NCBI RefSeq assembly: GCF_000192795.1
Contig: NW_007360644.1
Span: forward strand, 1-56,159
Source of the DNA: Vavraia culicis subsp. floridensis
Taxonomy: Eukaryota; Microsporidia; Pleistophoridae
DNA: 56,159 bases
Direction: 5' to 3'
This document shows positions 11,394 through 21,512 of the stretch, piece after piece. The translations under genes and the position numbers were made by a program. Below the pieces are notes generated by a model, which did no database searches, was not told the origin of the DNA, and was given only the letters and a program-made list of their open reading frames with translations. Each line of letters starts with the position of its first letter. Positions within the stretch are counted from its first letter, which is position 1.

Positions 11394-11834
11394 ATGTTCG
11401 TTGTAAAAAACTTGATAGCGTTTTACGAAAGTCTGGCGACCAGAGAGTCAACAAAGCCAGCAAAAATAAACAAAAGGGGCGACAATACAACTAAATTAGT
11501 TGAGCTGTATGACAGCCAAGCGATGGCCAATATAAAAAAAGGGACGGCCTACGACAGCTTTAAGGCCGGTAGGAGGACAACAAAGGTGGGGGCGAGACAA
11601 ATAGATGCCCATGTTGTTGTTTCACTCGATCAGCCGATGCTGGTTGAGTGCCGGGACGCAGTGGAGATAGATAACCCACCAGAACAAATGAGGAGTGGGT
11701 GTAAGGATCGTGAGTTGGTGAAAGAAATTGTATGTAGTGATACAATTGCGGTGAAACCCTGTAAAAAGCGTGTCAATTTCGATATAGCACTTAACAAAGT
11801 GCATGTTTATGAAAAAGTCGAATGGGTGGATTGA
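11394..11834 (+). CDS. hypothetical protein with PP1-docking (RVxF) motif
   Basis: A 146-residue soluble protein with no recognised domain. The most notable part is the C terminus, where KKRVNFD matches the RVxF docking motif of protein phosphatase 1 regulators (basic residues before, acidic after) and is followed by NKVHVYEKVEWVD. The N-terminal 60 residues are basic and may be disordered. The start is supported by a TATA box 21 nt upstream and by TTTCCCTT directly before the ATG. An AATAAAG polyadenylation-like signal follows the stop within about 10 nt. An RVxF match alone is a weak predictor, so PP1 regulation is an inference. The gene is isolated between two gene-poor stretches. Confidence 0.7.
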   Translation: MFVVKNLIAFYESLATRESTKPAKINKRGDNTTKLVELYDSQAMANIKKGTAYDSFKAGRRTTKVGARQIDAHVVVSLDQPMLVECRDAVEIDNPPEQMRSGCKDRELVKEIVCSDTIAVKPCKKRVNFDIALNKVHVYEKVEWVD

Positions 11835-13670
11835 AAATAAAGATTATTATAGAATTTTATGTTTATTTTACCATCAAGCCTAATATATCAAAAATTATAA
11901 AGCGGTTATCATACCATGGTAAAATATTTAAAGAATACTTTAAATTAAAAGATTGATGATCCTATGTAATGCAGGAAAATTTGTGTGCACCTGGTACGAA
12001 TTATATCTCCGCATAATAGCTGATGCAATTACACGTAGTACGCCGCCAGTATACGGCATGATTAAGAGTCATGACAAGTGAACGAGTATTTTAACATCTT
12101 ACCGTGTTCATTCTTAGTAAAACTGCAGTTTTACTCCAATTCTGCGTACCCATTCCGTTTGTCCTGAAATAAGTGGTGCAGTAGGTAAATATCACGAATA
12201 TAAACGGAAATCCAACATAACAAGATCTTACAATCTGTGTTTTACATTAATTGCATACATTTCATATCAACATTTCGTTAAATCTTGCATTGAAACATCT
12301 TATAGCACTTCTCACAGTTTCGTTCGATCATAACATGTTCTTACTAAATACTTATTTCTTATCACGTGTCAACACATCTCTCATAACATTATATTGCTCT
12401 CCTTTTTCTATTATTAGTGTACAACCTATTCGCTCAAAACTTCCTTTTTAAATAGCTCTCCGTTATTTTTCTAGCTGAAATGCCAATCTACTTATCATTC
12501 ATTCCGACTATTTCCTTTAAACATCATCTCGTTGGTAAACGGTACCTTTTTAGGAATGTGCTGGTTTACCTAAACAGTCTTCCTCGCTTTCTCTACCAAT
12601 AAATATTTGTTCAGTCCTTTACACCAGATCAATAAAACGGTGCGAGATTGCTTAGCGAGACAGGCTTTTTAAAACAAGTTTAGTGCATATTTAAGTACCT
12701 TTACAACAAAATACTCTCATCCCATACCAATTACATACGTTTATGTGTGATATACGGTGTAACTGTGTTCTTAATCCGTGTTTTTGTATTTCTTCCTTTT
12801 TTACTAAAAGCACATTTATTTTTTTCGCTTCACTTTCCCAACAAAACCTTCTGTTCTACTAGTAGTTCATCCTTGCCACGTATTTTCTTCGGTACACGTT
12901 TGGCAGTGCAGCAAAATCCTTTTTACGATAAATCGTGTGTTATACAGGGCCAGAATTAATTACTGATAAATTGCAGTACCTAGGTCATATCCTGTCACTG
13001 TGATGGAATTAATTTTCTGTAATTGTCGTACAAGAGGTAATTTCGTAGTTAAAGCATGTTTTTAGTAAAAAATGGATTTGTTCAGGCTTTGATGAGTAAT
13101 AAACGTACTTTTTATGGGCAATAAACGATTTGAGGGGAAGAATTCGAAATTAATAAATTGAGATAGGAAATGATAGATTGCAGTGCATCTTACGTATCGT
13201 AATTTACTTGATATACAAGACGTACCTAGCATGCGGTGATACTTCACTACGTTTGGTTTAATGTACGATGGAGCAAACAGCTCAATACCACATTAAGATG
13301 TGCCTTGAAAATGTTAAATGCGGTAAATTTAAACTATAGGAATGTCAGGTGCCCTTCCACACTTGTACCAGGTATAACACCCGCAACATTTTTTTGGTGA
13401 AAGAAAATCACTTAATTAGATCGTCTGCACATCGGCACTTCGCTGCAGCCCGTAAGATACGAGCACACCACCCATTTGCAAGCACGCCGTCGTTCACATC
13501 ACCCTTCAAACCCGTACTCCACCCCATTCTTACCAATCCATAGGTCATTTCCATCCCAATCACCATCATTTCTCCTTTACACCCGTCCAATCAGAACATT
13601 GGCACAATCCACGACATAATTTGTCCGTTAGCCCACATAAAAACCAAAAAGCGTTCCGCACTTCAAAATC
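11835..13670. other. 1.8-kb gene-poor interval
   Basis: AT-rich, no frame with recognisable content. Nothing else supported. Confidence 0.5.
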
Positions 13671-14354
13671 ATGTCCAACAAGACATTCGCAGGCGTACGC
13701 CTGCTCAACCATCTCCTAGTGATTTTGCAGCTGCTGGCATGCATAGCTCTCATAGCAATACGCGTGTGCTTTGCGGACTATTTCAGCGTAGAAGAAGTGT
13801 TAGGCATTGGCGGCATGCCGATGCGTGCCGTGCTTATCATCACCGCCTTCTTGAATCTCATTATTCCGTTCTTCGGTGCATGTGTGATCGACTCGAAACT
13901 GCGCCTCTATATGCGCATCTTTCTGGTGTACGATACGCTCAGCATCCTGATCAACGGCATGTCGTTGCTGTACGTGTATGAAATGTACGTAAATATCTTT
14001 GAGAAGGAATTCAGCAAGCTTATAACACAGAACCAAGGCAACCGAATGTATATTGAGAACACGTACAACTGCTCGGACACGTCTGATGTAACGTGCATAC
14101 AGCTCTTTACGGACTATCTCAAGGGAGTGCAGCGGTACTATGTTTTGGTGGTGGGCACGATACTCCTGCTTAACGTGGTTATGTGGATACTTGTGCGGAT
14201 TGCCCTCTCTCTTGATCTTAAGGGCAAGAGAGTGAGAGTTCCAAAGATTAAGAAGCAGAAGGTAGGATTCTCTACGGGATCGCTGAGAAACAAGAGATTG
14301 GTGCCTGTGAACAACAGTCCACCCGATTCTATTGCTGGTGATGCGAGCAGATAA
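13671..14354 (+). CDS. four-helix membrane protein, tetraspanin-like topology
   Basis: A 227-residue protein with four predicted membrane helices at about residues 11-35, 50-74, 82-104 and 155-178. The loop between helices 3 and 4 is the largest (about 50 residues) and contains an N-glycosylation sequon and two Cys (YNCSDTSDVTC). The tail is basic (KGKRVRVPKIKKQK) and probably cytoplasmic. Short loop 1, long loop 2 and both ends inside match tetraspanin topology. The CCG motif of tetraspanins is absent, so membership is not shown. It could equally be a lineage-specific membrane protein. Upstream there is no C-run next to the ATG; a weak CATAAAAA lies 27 nt before it. The ATG at 13671 gives a short cytosolic leader before helix 1. 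Confidence 0.75.
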   Translation: MSNKTFAGVRLLNHLLVILQLLACIALIAIRVCFADYFSVEEVLGIGGMPMRAVLIITAFLNLIIPFFGACVIDSKLRLYMRIFLVYDTLSILINGMSLLYVYEMYVNIFEKEFSKLITQNQGNRMYIENTYNCSDTSDVTCIQLFTDYLKGVQRYYVLVVGTILLLNVVMWILVRIALSLDLKGKRVRVPKIKKQKVGFSTGSLRNKRLVPVNNSPPDSIAGDASR

Positions 14355-14590
14355 GGGGAATGTGTGTGGGTAAGGATCAAAATGAACAGGTTTAACAAAA
14401 AAAAAGAAATTTAAAATAGAAGGAAGAAAGTAGAAAGAGATTTACAATGCCGAATTAAAACACCAATCGGAAGGAAATAAAAAATAAAATGCGATTAAAA
14501 TAAAAATAGAGCTGCCGTGCTAAAATTTTTAGCGTGCGCATATCAAAATATGTTTTACTTTATTTTCATTGTACCACCGTAGAGCACGCA

Positions 14591-17500
14591 TCACTTCTGT
14601 AAAATTTCTTCTATCTCACTCCTCAACAGAACCAACTCCATTTCAACTGCTGTTCTCATTTCTGCCCATCTCAAACTCACACTCTCGGTACGTTCATCAC
14701 TCACGTTCTCCTTCTTTCCGTTTATTTCGTTTCTGATCATCCCCTTACGTTTTGCCCCTCGCTCCTCAGCCAGCCCCCATGCTTCTCTTTGCCCATCCAC
14801 CCCATTTGCTACTCTTCCCGCACATTCCCATTCACCAACCATCCTTACCATATCCACCAACCCAATCATATCCTCACACTCTCCAACCAGCCTTTCATAC
14901 CTGATCTTAACCCCCTCAACACCTTTTAACCTTGACTGCGTGGTACTAACGCTCATATCATCCATCTCCACTTCTTTCATCCTTTCATACTTGACCCTCA
15001 GTTTTACCACCTTGTCTTTCATCCGCACCATCTCATCGATCCTACCGTGCAGATACGCCCTGCACCCCTCCATGAGTGCGGTATGCACCGCTTTGCTCAC
15101 GCGCTTATGATCAGCATACACCTTAAACGCCTCACACACCCGTTCACATCGTAGCAGCAACGCAATGCTCTCGTTCGTTTTACCTACCTGTGCGTAATAC
15201 GCTGCCCTAACATTATCGGTCATCCGCAGCTCGTCATCCTCATCTATGTAACGTACTATTTCGTGCCAGAGCACGTTTATGTGCTCTTTAGCGTATTTTA
15301 TACTTTCATGCGCATCAAACCGTTTTATTATTTCGTACGCCCTCTGCCCCTTGTAAAACGGTAGTGCCAATTTGTAGAACTGTCTGTGCTGTGCTGCAAT
15401 TTCATATAATTTGTATTTTGTGATGTACTGCTCCCTCAGTTTATCGCTGGTCAGGCTTATTCTGTCGATACACTCTGCCAGGCTGTTTGTACGCTGTTCA
15501 AGTTCCTTACCGTTCGATGATGGAACGTGTTGGTGTTCTGTGTTCAGCCCGTGTTGATCGCTCTTTACAGCGCGGTTCAGCCCGTCTCCCCGGTCCTCAT
15601 CACCGCACCCTTTTACTTCTACACGTCTCTTCAGCCCGTCTCCCCGGTCCTCATCACCGCACCCTTTTACTTCTACACGTCTCTTCAGCCCGTCTCCCCG
15701 GTCCTCATCACCGCACCCTTTTACTTCTACACGTCTCTTCAGCCCGTCTCCCCGGTCCTCATCACCGCACCCTTTTACTTCTACACGTCTCTTCAGCCCA
15801 TTTCTCCGGTCCTCATCACCGCACCCTTTTACTTCTACACGTCTCTTCAGCCCATCTCCCCGGTCCTCATCACCAATGCAATAAAACGCACGCTCATACA
15901 TGCCAAGGTAGTCATAAACAAAGAACCGTACATTACTTTCATCCACACTTACCTTAATATTCAACTCTTCCTTCAATTTTTCTATGAACTTGATATCAAA
16001 CAGAAGTAGCCCCCTTCTAAACACCTCATCATCCGTGTACTCCTTCCTTACAATGTGCAAAAGATCAATCCGTTCCGTATTTCGTATCGTTTGCAGGGCG
16101 TGTAGCGGTAATTTGCATTTTAGAAATATTTTGGTGGTGAGCACGGGATCGTTTAGAGCAATGAAATGGTTGATGAATGAGGATGGAGTGATCGGTGCAC
16201 CGCCGTTTGATGACGGGCATGAAGCACTGCAATTGGCCGGTAGCGCATCATTAGCACCATTTCTTGCGATACCGGTGCTATCGATTGCATCATCCTGCAC
16301 ACACTCATCCTCATCAATACGCATCTGCAGACCGTCCCATATCTTGCAGAAGTTTTCGTACGTCCTTTCCACCCCGTAAATATTCTTAAAATTGGTGTAC
16401 TCCACGTTTTTGCACCTCAAAGTGCTCAGCACCTCGTTTATATCATCCTGCTCGTCTAACGCCTTCTTTATGAGGTACGGCAGGTCCAGTCCTTCTAAAT
16501 TACCGTATGTGGACAGAAGAACGGAGTGTTTGAATACGTGCAGTATTTTCGTTTTGGTGTGCAATTTTACGCTTAGTACCCGTTCATAATGAGCAAGGGC
16601 TCCGCTCGTGTGCGAATAGCGGCTTGCATCAGTGCTTGCTCTTGCACTGCTGTTGCAATCGATGCTACATCCGCTGTGTTTTCCTTCATTGTGCTCGTTC
16701 TCATCACATCCTCTCGCATTTCTCCTTTTATAAACATGCAATTCCCCTTTTATTATGAACAGCTCGTCCTGCACGATAAAATCCTGCACCTCCAAACCTT
16801 CTCTACCCCCCACAACGTACATCACACCGTTTATCATGAACAGATCCTTGCTTAACCTGAAATTGTGAACCAATCGGTAACTGCAAACAGGTGCAAACAC
16901 GGCACTGCCAGCATTACCATTCATGCTGTGCCGTGTACCGCTATGCGCGTGCATCTCCCTGTTTGCACATCTTTTCCCTTCGTGTGTGCCAAATCTGCAC
17001 AAATCACCGTTTACCGTTAATAAAAGGCCGTTATCCAAAATTTTGAACACATGCACATCAAAGACAAGGCATCCATCGCAGGTGTACACTTTGGAGTACG
17101 TTCTGTTCTTTTTGAGATCGGTAATGTTTTTGATGATGAACAGCGTGTCATCAGCGTATGACATGCGGTATTGCGCTATCGTACTGCTATTGCACGTGCT
17201 ATTCTCTTTTTTACTTCTTTCCGTGTTTTGATCACCATTTTTAGCCCTATGTCTATGCACGCACTCATTTTTATCATTTTTGGTTACATCGCCCGTACTT
17301 TTCTCCTTCTTTGTTGCGCTTCCCGTCGTATTTTGGTTATTTTTCTCATTCCTCTCCTCATTCCTCTCCTCATTCCTCTCCTCATTCCTCTCCTCATTCC
17401 TCTCCTCATTCCTCTCCTCATTCCTCTCCTCATTCCTCTCCTCATTCCTCTCCTCATTCTCCACCTCATTCCTCTCCTCATCCGCAATCATAAAAATCCG

Positions 17501-18970
17501 CTCTCCATTCACATACACATGTCCATCCCTCATCCACCCAATTCGTCCATTCCATCCACAGCACGCATCAACCCCCTCAATTCTCCAATGATAGAACGGC
17601 AAAGGCACTCTTCCCCTCCCATAATCACTCACAACAACATCATCACCATCCACAAACACCAACACGCCATCACTCACCGCACACTCCCTCACAATCCCTA
17701 TCACGTACTCATATCCATTGCTCACCAGCACTATCGTGTCCTTATCGGTGTGCACGAGTGTGCCGTATTTAGGAATGCTTGCTTTCCGATAGATCGCGCC
17801 GTTGAGCCGTACGTATACGCTCAGCGTATCGGTGGTTGTAACGATTATCACATCATCGTGGACACGTATGCCCGTAATGTTTGGTATTTTGTACTTTGAT
17901 TCGATGTACACGAGGTGAGTGGACGTGCTGTAGATCAAATCGTTGTGAACTGCGCTCACATCCCGCAACACCTTCACTTTTTGTAGATTATGCGTGTAAA
18001 CGGTGCATGCACCATTTTTGAGCACGTAGATGAACTGCTCACACACGTGCAACGATGCAACGGGCCTTTGGCCCGTACTGCGGTTGCTTGCGCTCTTCTT
18101 GCCGATCGATAAAGGGTTTTTAGTAGGTGCACTCACCGTTTCATCGTGAGGCGTACTGCTACAGCACTGCACACCTCCCTGTTTAACCTTCATATGCTCA
18201 CACTGTCCCATGCCACGGTCCTCTCTCGTGCTGTAGCCACCAATACCGGTGTTCCTCTTCATTTTGTTCTCATCCGTTCTTTTCACCACGTTTTCTACTC
18301 TGCTGTCCCCTGCACAACAGTGCCTTACTTCATCAACTCTGGTACGGCTGCACTTTGCGCCATCATTTCCCAGATCAACTGATCGCGTTCTACTCCCTTC
18401 CACATTACGAGATCTTGTCCGATCGTTCTTTACCCCATCTGATCTCACTGCTCCATCCATTTCCACTCCATCCTTTTCCACTCCATCCATTTCCACTCCA
18501 TCCTTTTCCACTCCATCCTTTTCCACTCCATCCATTTCCACTCCATCCTTTTCCACTCCATCCTTTTCCACTCCATCCTTTTCCACTCCATCCTTTTCCA
18601 CTCCATCCTTTTCCACTCCATCGCATTCCTCATCACGCCCTATCCCATCCTCATCATTCCACTCCCTCCTACAAACCACGTTAAAGTACCTGTCCAACAC
18701 AACAACACCATCCCCACTCAACACAACAACGCATCTCCCGCTCACCTCCACATCCCATACATCCCCAATCTCTATTTCCCTAAACACCTTCCCATCCTTC
18801 TTCCCAACCAGACACATCCTGCCTTGTTCTACCAGCAAATGGTAATACGGCAGATTTATTATGCGGTTGATCGTGTGGGTGGTGTTCGTTTGGTACGTTG
18901 TGAATGTCTTGGTGAAGGGCGGTGCGCTGATTTGGTGTGGATGCTTGATGAGCAAGTGGATGTTGAACAT
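14591..18970 (-). CDS. ELP1: Elongator subunit 1 (Elp1/IKI3) with three repeat insertions
   Basis: A 1459-residue protein from the ATG at 18970, preceded by GACCCATCCAG. The N-terminal MFNIHLLIK resembles the family's MRNLKL start, so longer in-frame starts are not used. The N-terminal half is a degenerate beta-propeller region; VVVLDRYFNVVCRREWND matches the Elp1 turn before its first long loop. The C-terminal half is alpha-helical. It has KLYEIAAQHRQFYKLALPFY, AYYAQVGKTNESIALLLRC and then EGCRAYLHGRIDEMVRMKDK. It ends with the acidic/Ser stretch DDMSVSTTQSR, matching the Elp1 C-terminal dimerisation region and its SxxSS motif. Elp1 scaffolds Elongator, which modifies wobble uridine of tRNAs in the cytoplasm. 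Three tandem-repeat tracts are inserted: about residues 116-173 (period 5), 497-541 (period 4) and 1032-1130 (period 18). The alternative, a Vps-C protein, fits less well. Confidence 0.75.
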   Translation of the reverse strand: MFNIHLLIKHPHQISAPPFTKTFTTYQTNTTHTINRIINLPYYHLLVEQGRMCLVGKKDGKVFREIEIGDVWDVEVSGRCVVVLSGDGVVVLDRYFNVVCRREWNDEDGIGRDEECDGVEKDGVEKDGVEKDGVEKDGVEKDGVEMDGVEKDGVEKDGVEMDGVEKDGVEMDGAVRSDGVKNDRTRSRNVEGSRTRSVDLGNDGAKCSRTRVDEVRHCCAGDSRVENVVKRTDENKMKRNTGIGGYSTREDRGMGQCEHMKVKQGGVQCCSSTPHDETVSAPTKNPLSIGKKSASNRSTGQRPVASLHVCEQFIYVLKNGACTVYTHNLQKVKVLRDVSAVHNDLIYSTSTHLVYIESKYKIPNITGIRVHDDVIIVTTTDTLSVYVRLNGAIYRKASIPKYGTLVHTDKDTIVLVSNGYEYVIGIVRECAVSDGVLVFVDGDDVVVSDYGRGRVPLPFYHWRIEGVDACCGWNGRIGWMRDGHVYVNGERIFMIADEERNEVENEERNEERNEERNEERNEERNEERNEERNEERNEERNEKNNQNTTGSATKKEKSTGDVTKNDKNECVHRHRAKNGDQNTERSKKENSTCNSSTIAQYRMSYADDTLFIIKNITDLKKNRTYSKVYTCDGCLVFDVHVFKILDNGLLLTVNGDLCRFGTHEGKRCANREMHAHSGTRHSMNGNAGSAVFAPVCSYRLVHNFRLSKDLFMINGVMYVVGGREGLEVQDFIVQDELFIIKGELHVYKRRNARGCDENEHNEGKHSGCSIDCNSSARASTDASRYSHTSGALAHYERVLSVKLHTKTKILHVFKHSVLLSTYGNLEGLDLPYLIKKALDEQDDINEVLSTLRCKNVEYTNFKNIYGVERTYENFCKIWDGLQMRIDEDECVQDDAIDSTGIARNGANDALPANCSASCPSSNGGAPITPSSFINHFIALNDPVLTTKIFLKCKLPLHALQTIRNTERIDLLHIVRKEYTDDEVFRRGLLLFDIKFIEKLKEELNIKVSVDESNVRFFVYDYLGMYERAFYCIGDEDRGDGLKRRVEVKGCGDEDRRNGLKRRVEVKGCGDEDRGDGLKRRVEVKGCGDEDRGDGLKRRVEVKGCGDEDRGDGLKRRVEVKGCGDEDRGDGLNRAVKSDQHGLNTEHQHVPSSNGKELEQRTNSLAECIDRISLTSDKLREQYITKYKLYEIAAQHRQFYKLALPFYKGQRAYEIIKRFDAHESIKYAKEHINVLWHEIVRYIDEDDELRMTDNVRAAYYAQVGKTNESIALLLRCERVCEAFKVYADHKRVSKAVHTALMEGCRAYLHGRIDEMVRMKDKVVKLRVKYERMKEVEMDDMSVSTTQSRLKGVEGVKIRYERLVGECEDMIGLVDMVRMVGEWECAGRVANGVDGQREAWGLAEERGAKRKGMIRNEINGKKENVSDERTESVSLRWAEMRTAVEMELVLLRSEIEEILQK
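15578..15874 (-). repeat. 54-bp coding tandem repeat in ELP1
   Basis: Five full units and one partial unit of 54 bp encode an 18-residue unit beginning GDEDRGDGLKRR. Copies are nearly identical, and the two on the low-coordinate side have drifted slightly. It lies between conserved helices of the C-terminal half. Confidence 0.9.
17345..17480 (-). repeat. 12-bp coding tandem repeat in ELP1
   Basis: About eleven units of 12 bp (CATTCCTCTCCT on the plus strand) encode an EERN tetrapeptide ladder. It falls in a loop of the N-terminal propeller region. Confidence 0.9.
18450..18622 (-). repeat. 15-bp coding tandem repeat in ELP1
   Basis: Eleven units of 15 bp encode the pentapeptide VE(K/M)DG. 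It directly follows the conserved RREWND stretch near the N terminus, in the position of an Elp1 surface loop. Confidence 0.9.
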
Positions 18971-19430
18971 CTGGATGGGTCGCAAAAAATGGAAATATGT
19001 TGGATGGGTCATAAAAAGCGGGGATGGACCGATATGGGGTGGAAGTGTGAGCACCGCAAGAGTACTGCCGGCAGCGAACGTGATTCATGCGCACGACACG
19101 TTTTTTATATTTTGGTGCAGGGAAATAAAAAGGTGTACGACGGGCAGACAGACCGAAAAAACGTGCAGAGGAGTGTTTTTGCGATTTAAAACGCTGTGCA
19201 CAAGCACCAACGTATTTATACGCTGCGATGACCGCCCACGCTTTTTCTTATCATCCCTGCCGAGTAATCCCTGCCTTCGCCCGCTGCTACCACGTTTTGC
19301 CCAGTCCATGATCATGCAAAGCATGCGTGTGCATAAAAGTGGCGTGGCCATGAACGAACACACTTTTTGAAGAAGCGCTGACCATCGCCACAGCAATTTT
19401 AAAAAATTTTTGCAAATTACCCCACCCCAC
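18971..19430. other. divergent promoter region ELP1 / eL33
   Basis: 460 bp between divergent starts. The right end carries the eL33 start element. Other open frames here lack support. Confidence 0.5.
19401..19428 (+). promoter_or_regulatory. A/T block plus C-run before eL33
   Basis: AAAAAATTTTT (19401-19411) followed by ACCCCACCCC (19419-19428), ending 2 nt before the ATG. The same A/T block plus C-run precedes the other three ribosomal protein genes in the window. Confidence 0.7.
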
Positions 19431-19787
19431 ATGCAGGCACAGTACGCATTCGTAAAACAGCACCTCCTCAAAGACACGCTCTCAGCACTCGGCAAGTTTG
19501 TATCGCACCGGCGTGCTCAGCGTCGCCTCCATCCAAGCGAGTGTCTGGTACGCGTAGATCATGTGCACTCGAAAGACGAGGCACAGAAGTATGTTGGCAA
19601 CGAGGTTGAGCTGTTCAAGATGTACGTGAAGGACTCTAACAACGTGGTTAAGAGCGTGAAGGGACGGGTTGTTAAGGTGCATGGGCGTAGAGGAGTGGTA
19701 ATTTGCAGGTTTGATAGGAATTTGTCGCCCACCGAGATCAACACGAGGGTGTATGTCAAGCTGTGTAAGGCGGAGGAGTACGAGTAA
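19431..19787 (+). CDS. RPL33: 60S ribosomal protein eL33 (L35Ae)
   Basis: A 118-residue ribosomal protein of the L35Ae family. The central pair LVRVDHVHSKDEAQKYVGNEVELFK matches the family's KIEGVxxxxDAxFYLGKRVAYVYK. The C-terminal GRVVKVHGRRGVVICRFDRNLSPTEINTRVYVKL matches GKVTRxHGNSGVVRAKFxxNLPPxxxGxxVRVML. It is a structural protein of the large subunit, near the tRNA exit region. The length is close to yeast Rpl33 (107). The start is the ATG at 19431, immediately after a double C-run. A possible upstream start in the same frame would not be an ATG. AATAAA follows about 5 nt after the stop. Confidence 0.95.
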   Translation: MQAQYAFVKQHLLKDTLSALGKFVSHRRAQRRLHPSECLVRVDHVHSKDEAQKYVGNEVELFKMYVKDSNNVVKSVKGRVVKVHGRRGVVICRFDRNLSPTEINTRVYVKLCKAEEYE

Positions 19788-20279
19788 GAGAAATAAACGA
19801 TATTTTATCAGTTGTTGGGAGTGATCGGTTCAACAGCGGTTGATGCGCTGTGATGGGCAGTTTGAGGAGATGACCAAGTTGTTTTATTTCTATGACCGCA
19901 CACGGCTGCCCTGTTATGATTGTTTTGGCCGGTAGGGATGTTTCGTTATTTTATGCATCACAGACAGCGCATTTTCTCGGCTTGCTTTGATCACCGGTTC
20001 ACGGCCATGCGGGCCGCGAATTTCTCTTGGATCTACAAACGGTCAGGCTTTGGATGTCCAACCGATGAAAAACGCGCACCAACGTACAAAACAAATTTAA
20101 CGTGCCGCCGTGCACGAGCAGTACGTCTGAAGCGAGATACGTTGACCACAGCAAATGCTCTGTCTTACGTTTAACACGCAATGCCTCGTTCAGCAACACC
20201 CATATTTTTATTCTTCAAAGACCAATAAAACGGGTGCTTCTCACGAATTACGAAAAACTTTTTATTTAAATGGCACAAA
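19788..20279. other. intergenic, no gene seen
   Basis: Convergent 3' flanks of eL33 and the acidic secreted protein. No gene supported. Confidence 0.5.
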
Positions 20280-21491
20280 TTACACAACATTTTGCACTGC
20301 CTCACTTTCCAGCGCCTCCAACCCCTTCAAAAAAGTGTTTAACAGTGCTCGTGCTTTCTCGGCGTATTTTCTGTCCTTCTTTGCAAGTCGTTCACAGAAC
20401 TCTTTTATGTCCTCTGAACCGTAATAAAGCGCCATTTCTACTTCGTTCTCAAGTTTGGGCGTGATGACCAGTTTTGCATTTTCGGCATTGGCAGGAACAG
20501 CCTCTTCAGAGACCGCAGGATTAGATCGCACAACGTTATCACCACCTGATGCCAAGGATTCGGCATTTGGAACTGCGTGCCTATCCAAATGTTTCTCCTG
20601 TGTTTCAGGTGCTGGGTTTGCTTCGAGTTCAGGGCTTTCTTCAGAAACTGCTTTAGATTGCTCCGTAGATGCTGGTTCGTCGTCATGCTTGGGCATCGGC
20701 TTGGTCTCATCTGCAGACTGTAGCTCGCCAGATTCGATCGTTGTCTCTGGCTTCTTCTCCAATTCCTGTACTTTTTCGAGCTGAGAATCGCTTTCTTGCG
20801 CCTTTTCTGATGCAGCGGCATCCTCATCATTCTTGGGTTCAACGTCGTTCTTCTCATCTTCATCCTTCTTGGGTTCAACGTCGTTCTTCTCATCTTCATC
20901 CTTCTTGGGTTCAACATCCTTCTCATCTTCATCATTCTTGGGTTCAACGTCGTTCTTCTCATCCTCATCCTTCTTGGGTTCAACATCCTTCTCATCCTCA
21001 ACATTCTTGGGTTCAACATCCTTCTCATCCTCAACATTCTCATCCTCATCCTTCTTAGCCTCATCATTCTGCTTCGAATCCAATTCCGATGTGCTCTCCT
21101 CTTTCCTTTTTCTTTCAGCCGCAATCGTTTTGAATGGGAAGCTTCTAATCTCACTCATAAATCCGTTCATATCGAACTCTGCATCACCGTTGAAAAGCTC
21201 ATCGGTGTCATAGTCAATAACGTACATCTCACCGGTGCTGCTGGCATCATCATCCTCGTACGCGTAGTCCTGCGGATCACAGTTGTTGAAATCGGAGCAT
21301 GGCATCAATCCACTGCACTTGTCCTCAACACAAACATCATTTTCAATAGCACTCTGGTCATCTTCTTCTGTTCCGTGTTCTTCGGCGTGTCCTCTTTCTG
21401 TGGTGAGCGATGCCTCTTCAATGGCAGCCTCATTTGCAGAATAGCATGTTACGGTAAGTAGCCCTGTGAGGAATAATACGGGAATGAACAT
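20280..21491 (-). CDS. secreted acidic repeat protein, unknown function
   Basis: A 403-residue protein from the ATG at 21491. A frame six codons longer would have to start on TTG. Residues 1-18 form a clear signal peptide (MFIPVLFLTGLLTVTCYS). Four Cys at 54, 59, 65 and 71 lie in a short acidic region and may form disulfides. Residues about 147-222 are a tandem repeat with units like EDEKNDVEPKKD. A Ser/Glu/Pro-rich stretch follows. The last 65 residues look like a compact helical domain (DIKEFCERLAKKDRKYAEKARALL). It has no membrane anchor, so it should enter the ER and be secreted or delivered to the spore coat or parasite-host interface. No family is recognised. A TATTTAAA box lies 21 nt upstream, with no C-run. 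Confidence 0.8.
   Translation of the reverse strand: MFIPVLFLTGLLTVTCYSANEAAIEEASLTTERGHAEEHGTEEDDQSAIENDVCVEDKCSGLMPCSDFNNCDPQDYAYEDDDASSTGEMYVIDYDTDELFNGDAEFDMNGFMSEIRSFPFKTIAAERKRKEESTSELDSKQNDEAKKDEDENVEDEKDVEPKNVEDEKDVEPKKDEDEKNDVEPKNDEDEKDVEPKKDEDEKNDVEPKKDEDEKNDVEPKNDEDAAASEKAQESDSQLEKVQELEKKPETTIESGELQSADETKPMPKHDDEPASTEQSKAVSEESPELEANPAPETQEKHLDRHAVPNAESLASGGDNVVRSNPAVSEEAVPANAENAKLVITPKLENEVEMALYYGSEDIKEFCERLAKKDRKYAEKARALLNTFLKGLEALESEAVQNVV
20823..21057 (-). repeat. coding tandem repeat (EDEK..VEPK units)
   Basis: About seven units of roughly 30-39 bp (TTCTTGGGTTCAACGTCGTT and CATCCTCATC-type blocks on the plus strand) encode acidic/Lys repeats. Units differ in length by an inserted KND/D. 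Confidence 0.85.
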
Positions 21492-21512
21492 TAATTGACA
21501 TCTCTCCAACCG

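Noticed and set aside
15940..15960. GTAAGT on the minus strand inside ELP1
   Set aside because: The surrounding frame is conserved helical coding sequence, and no matching acceptor is close by.
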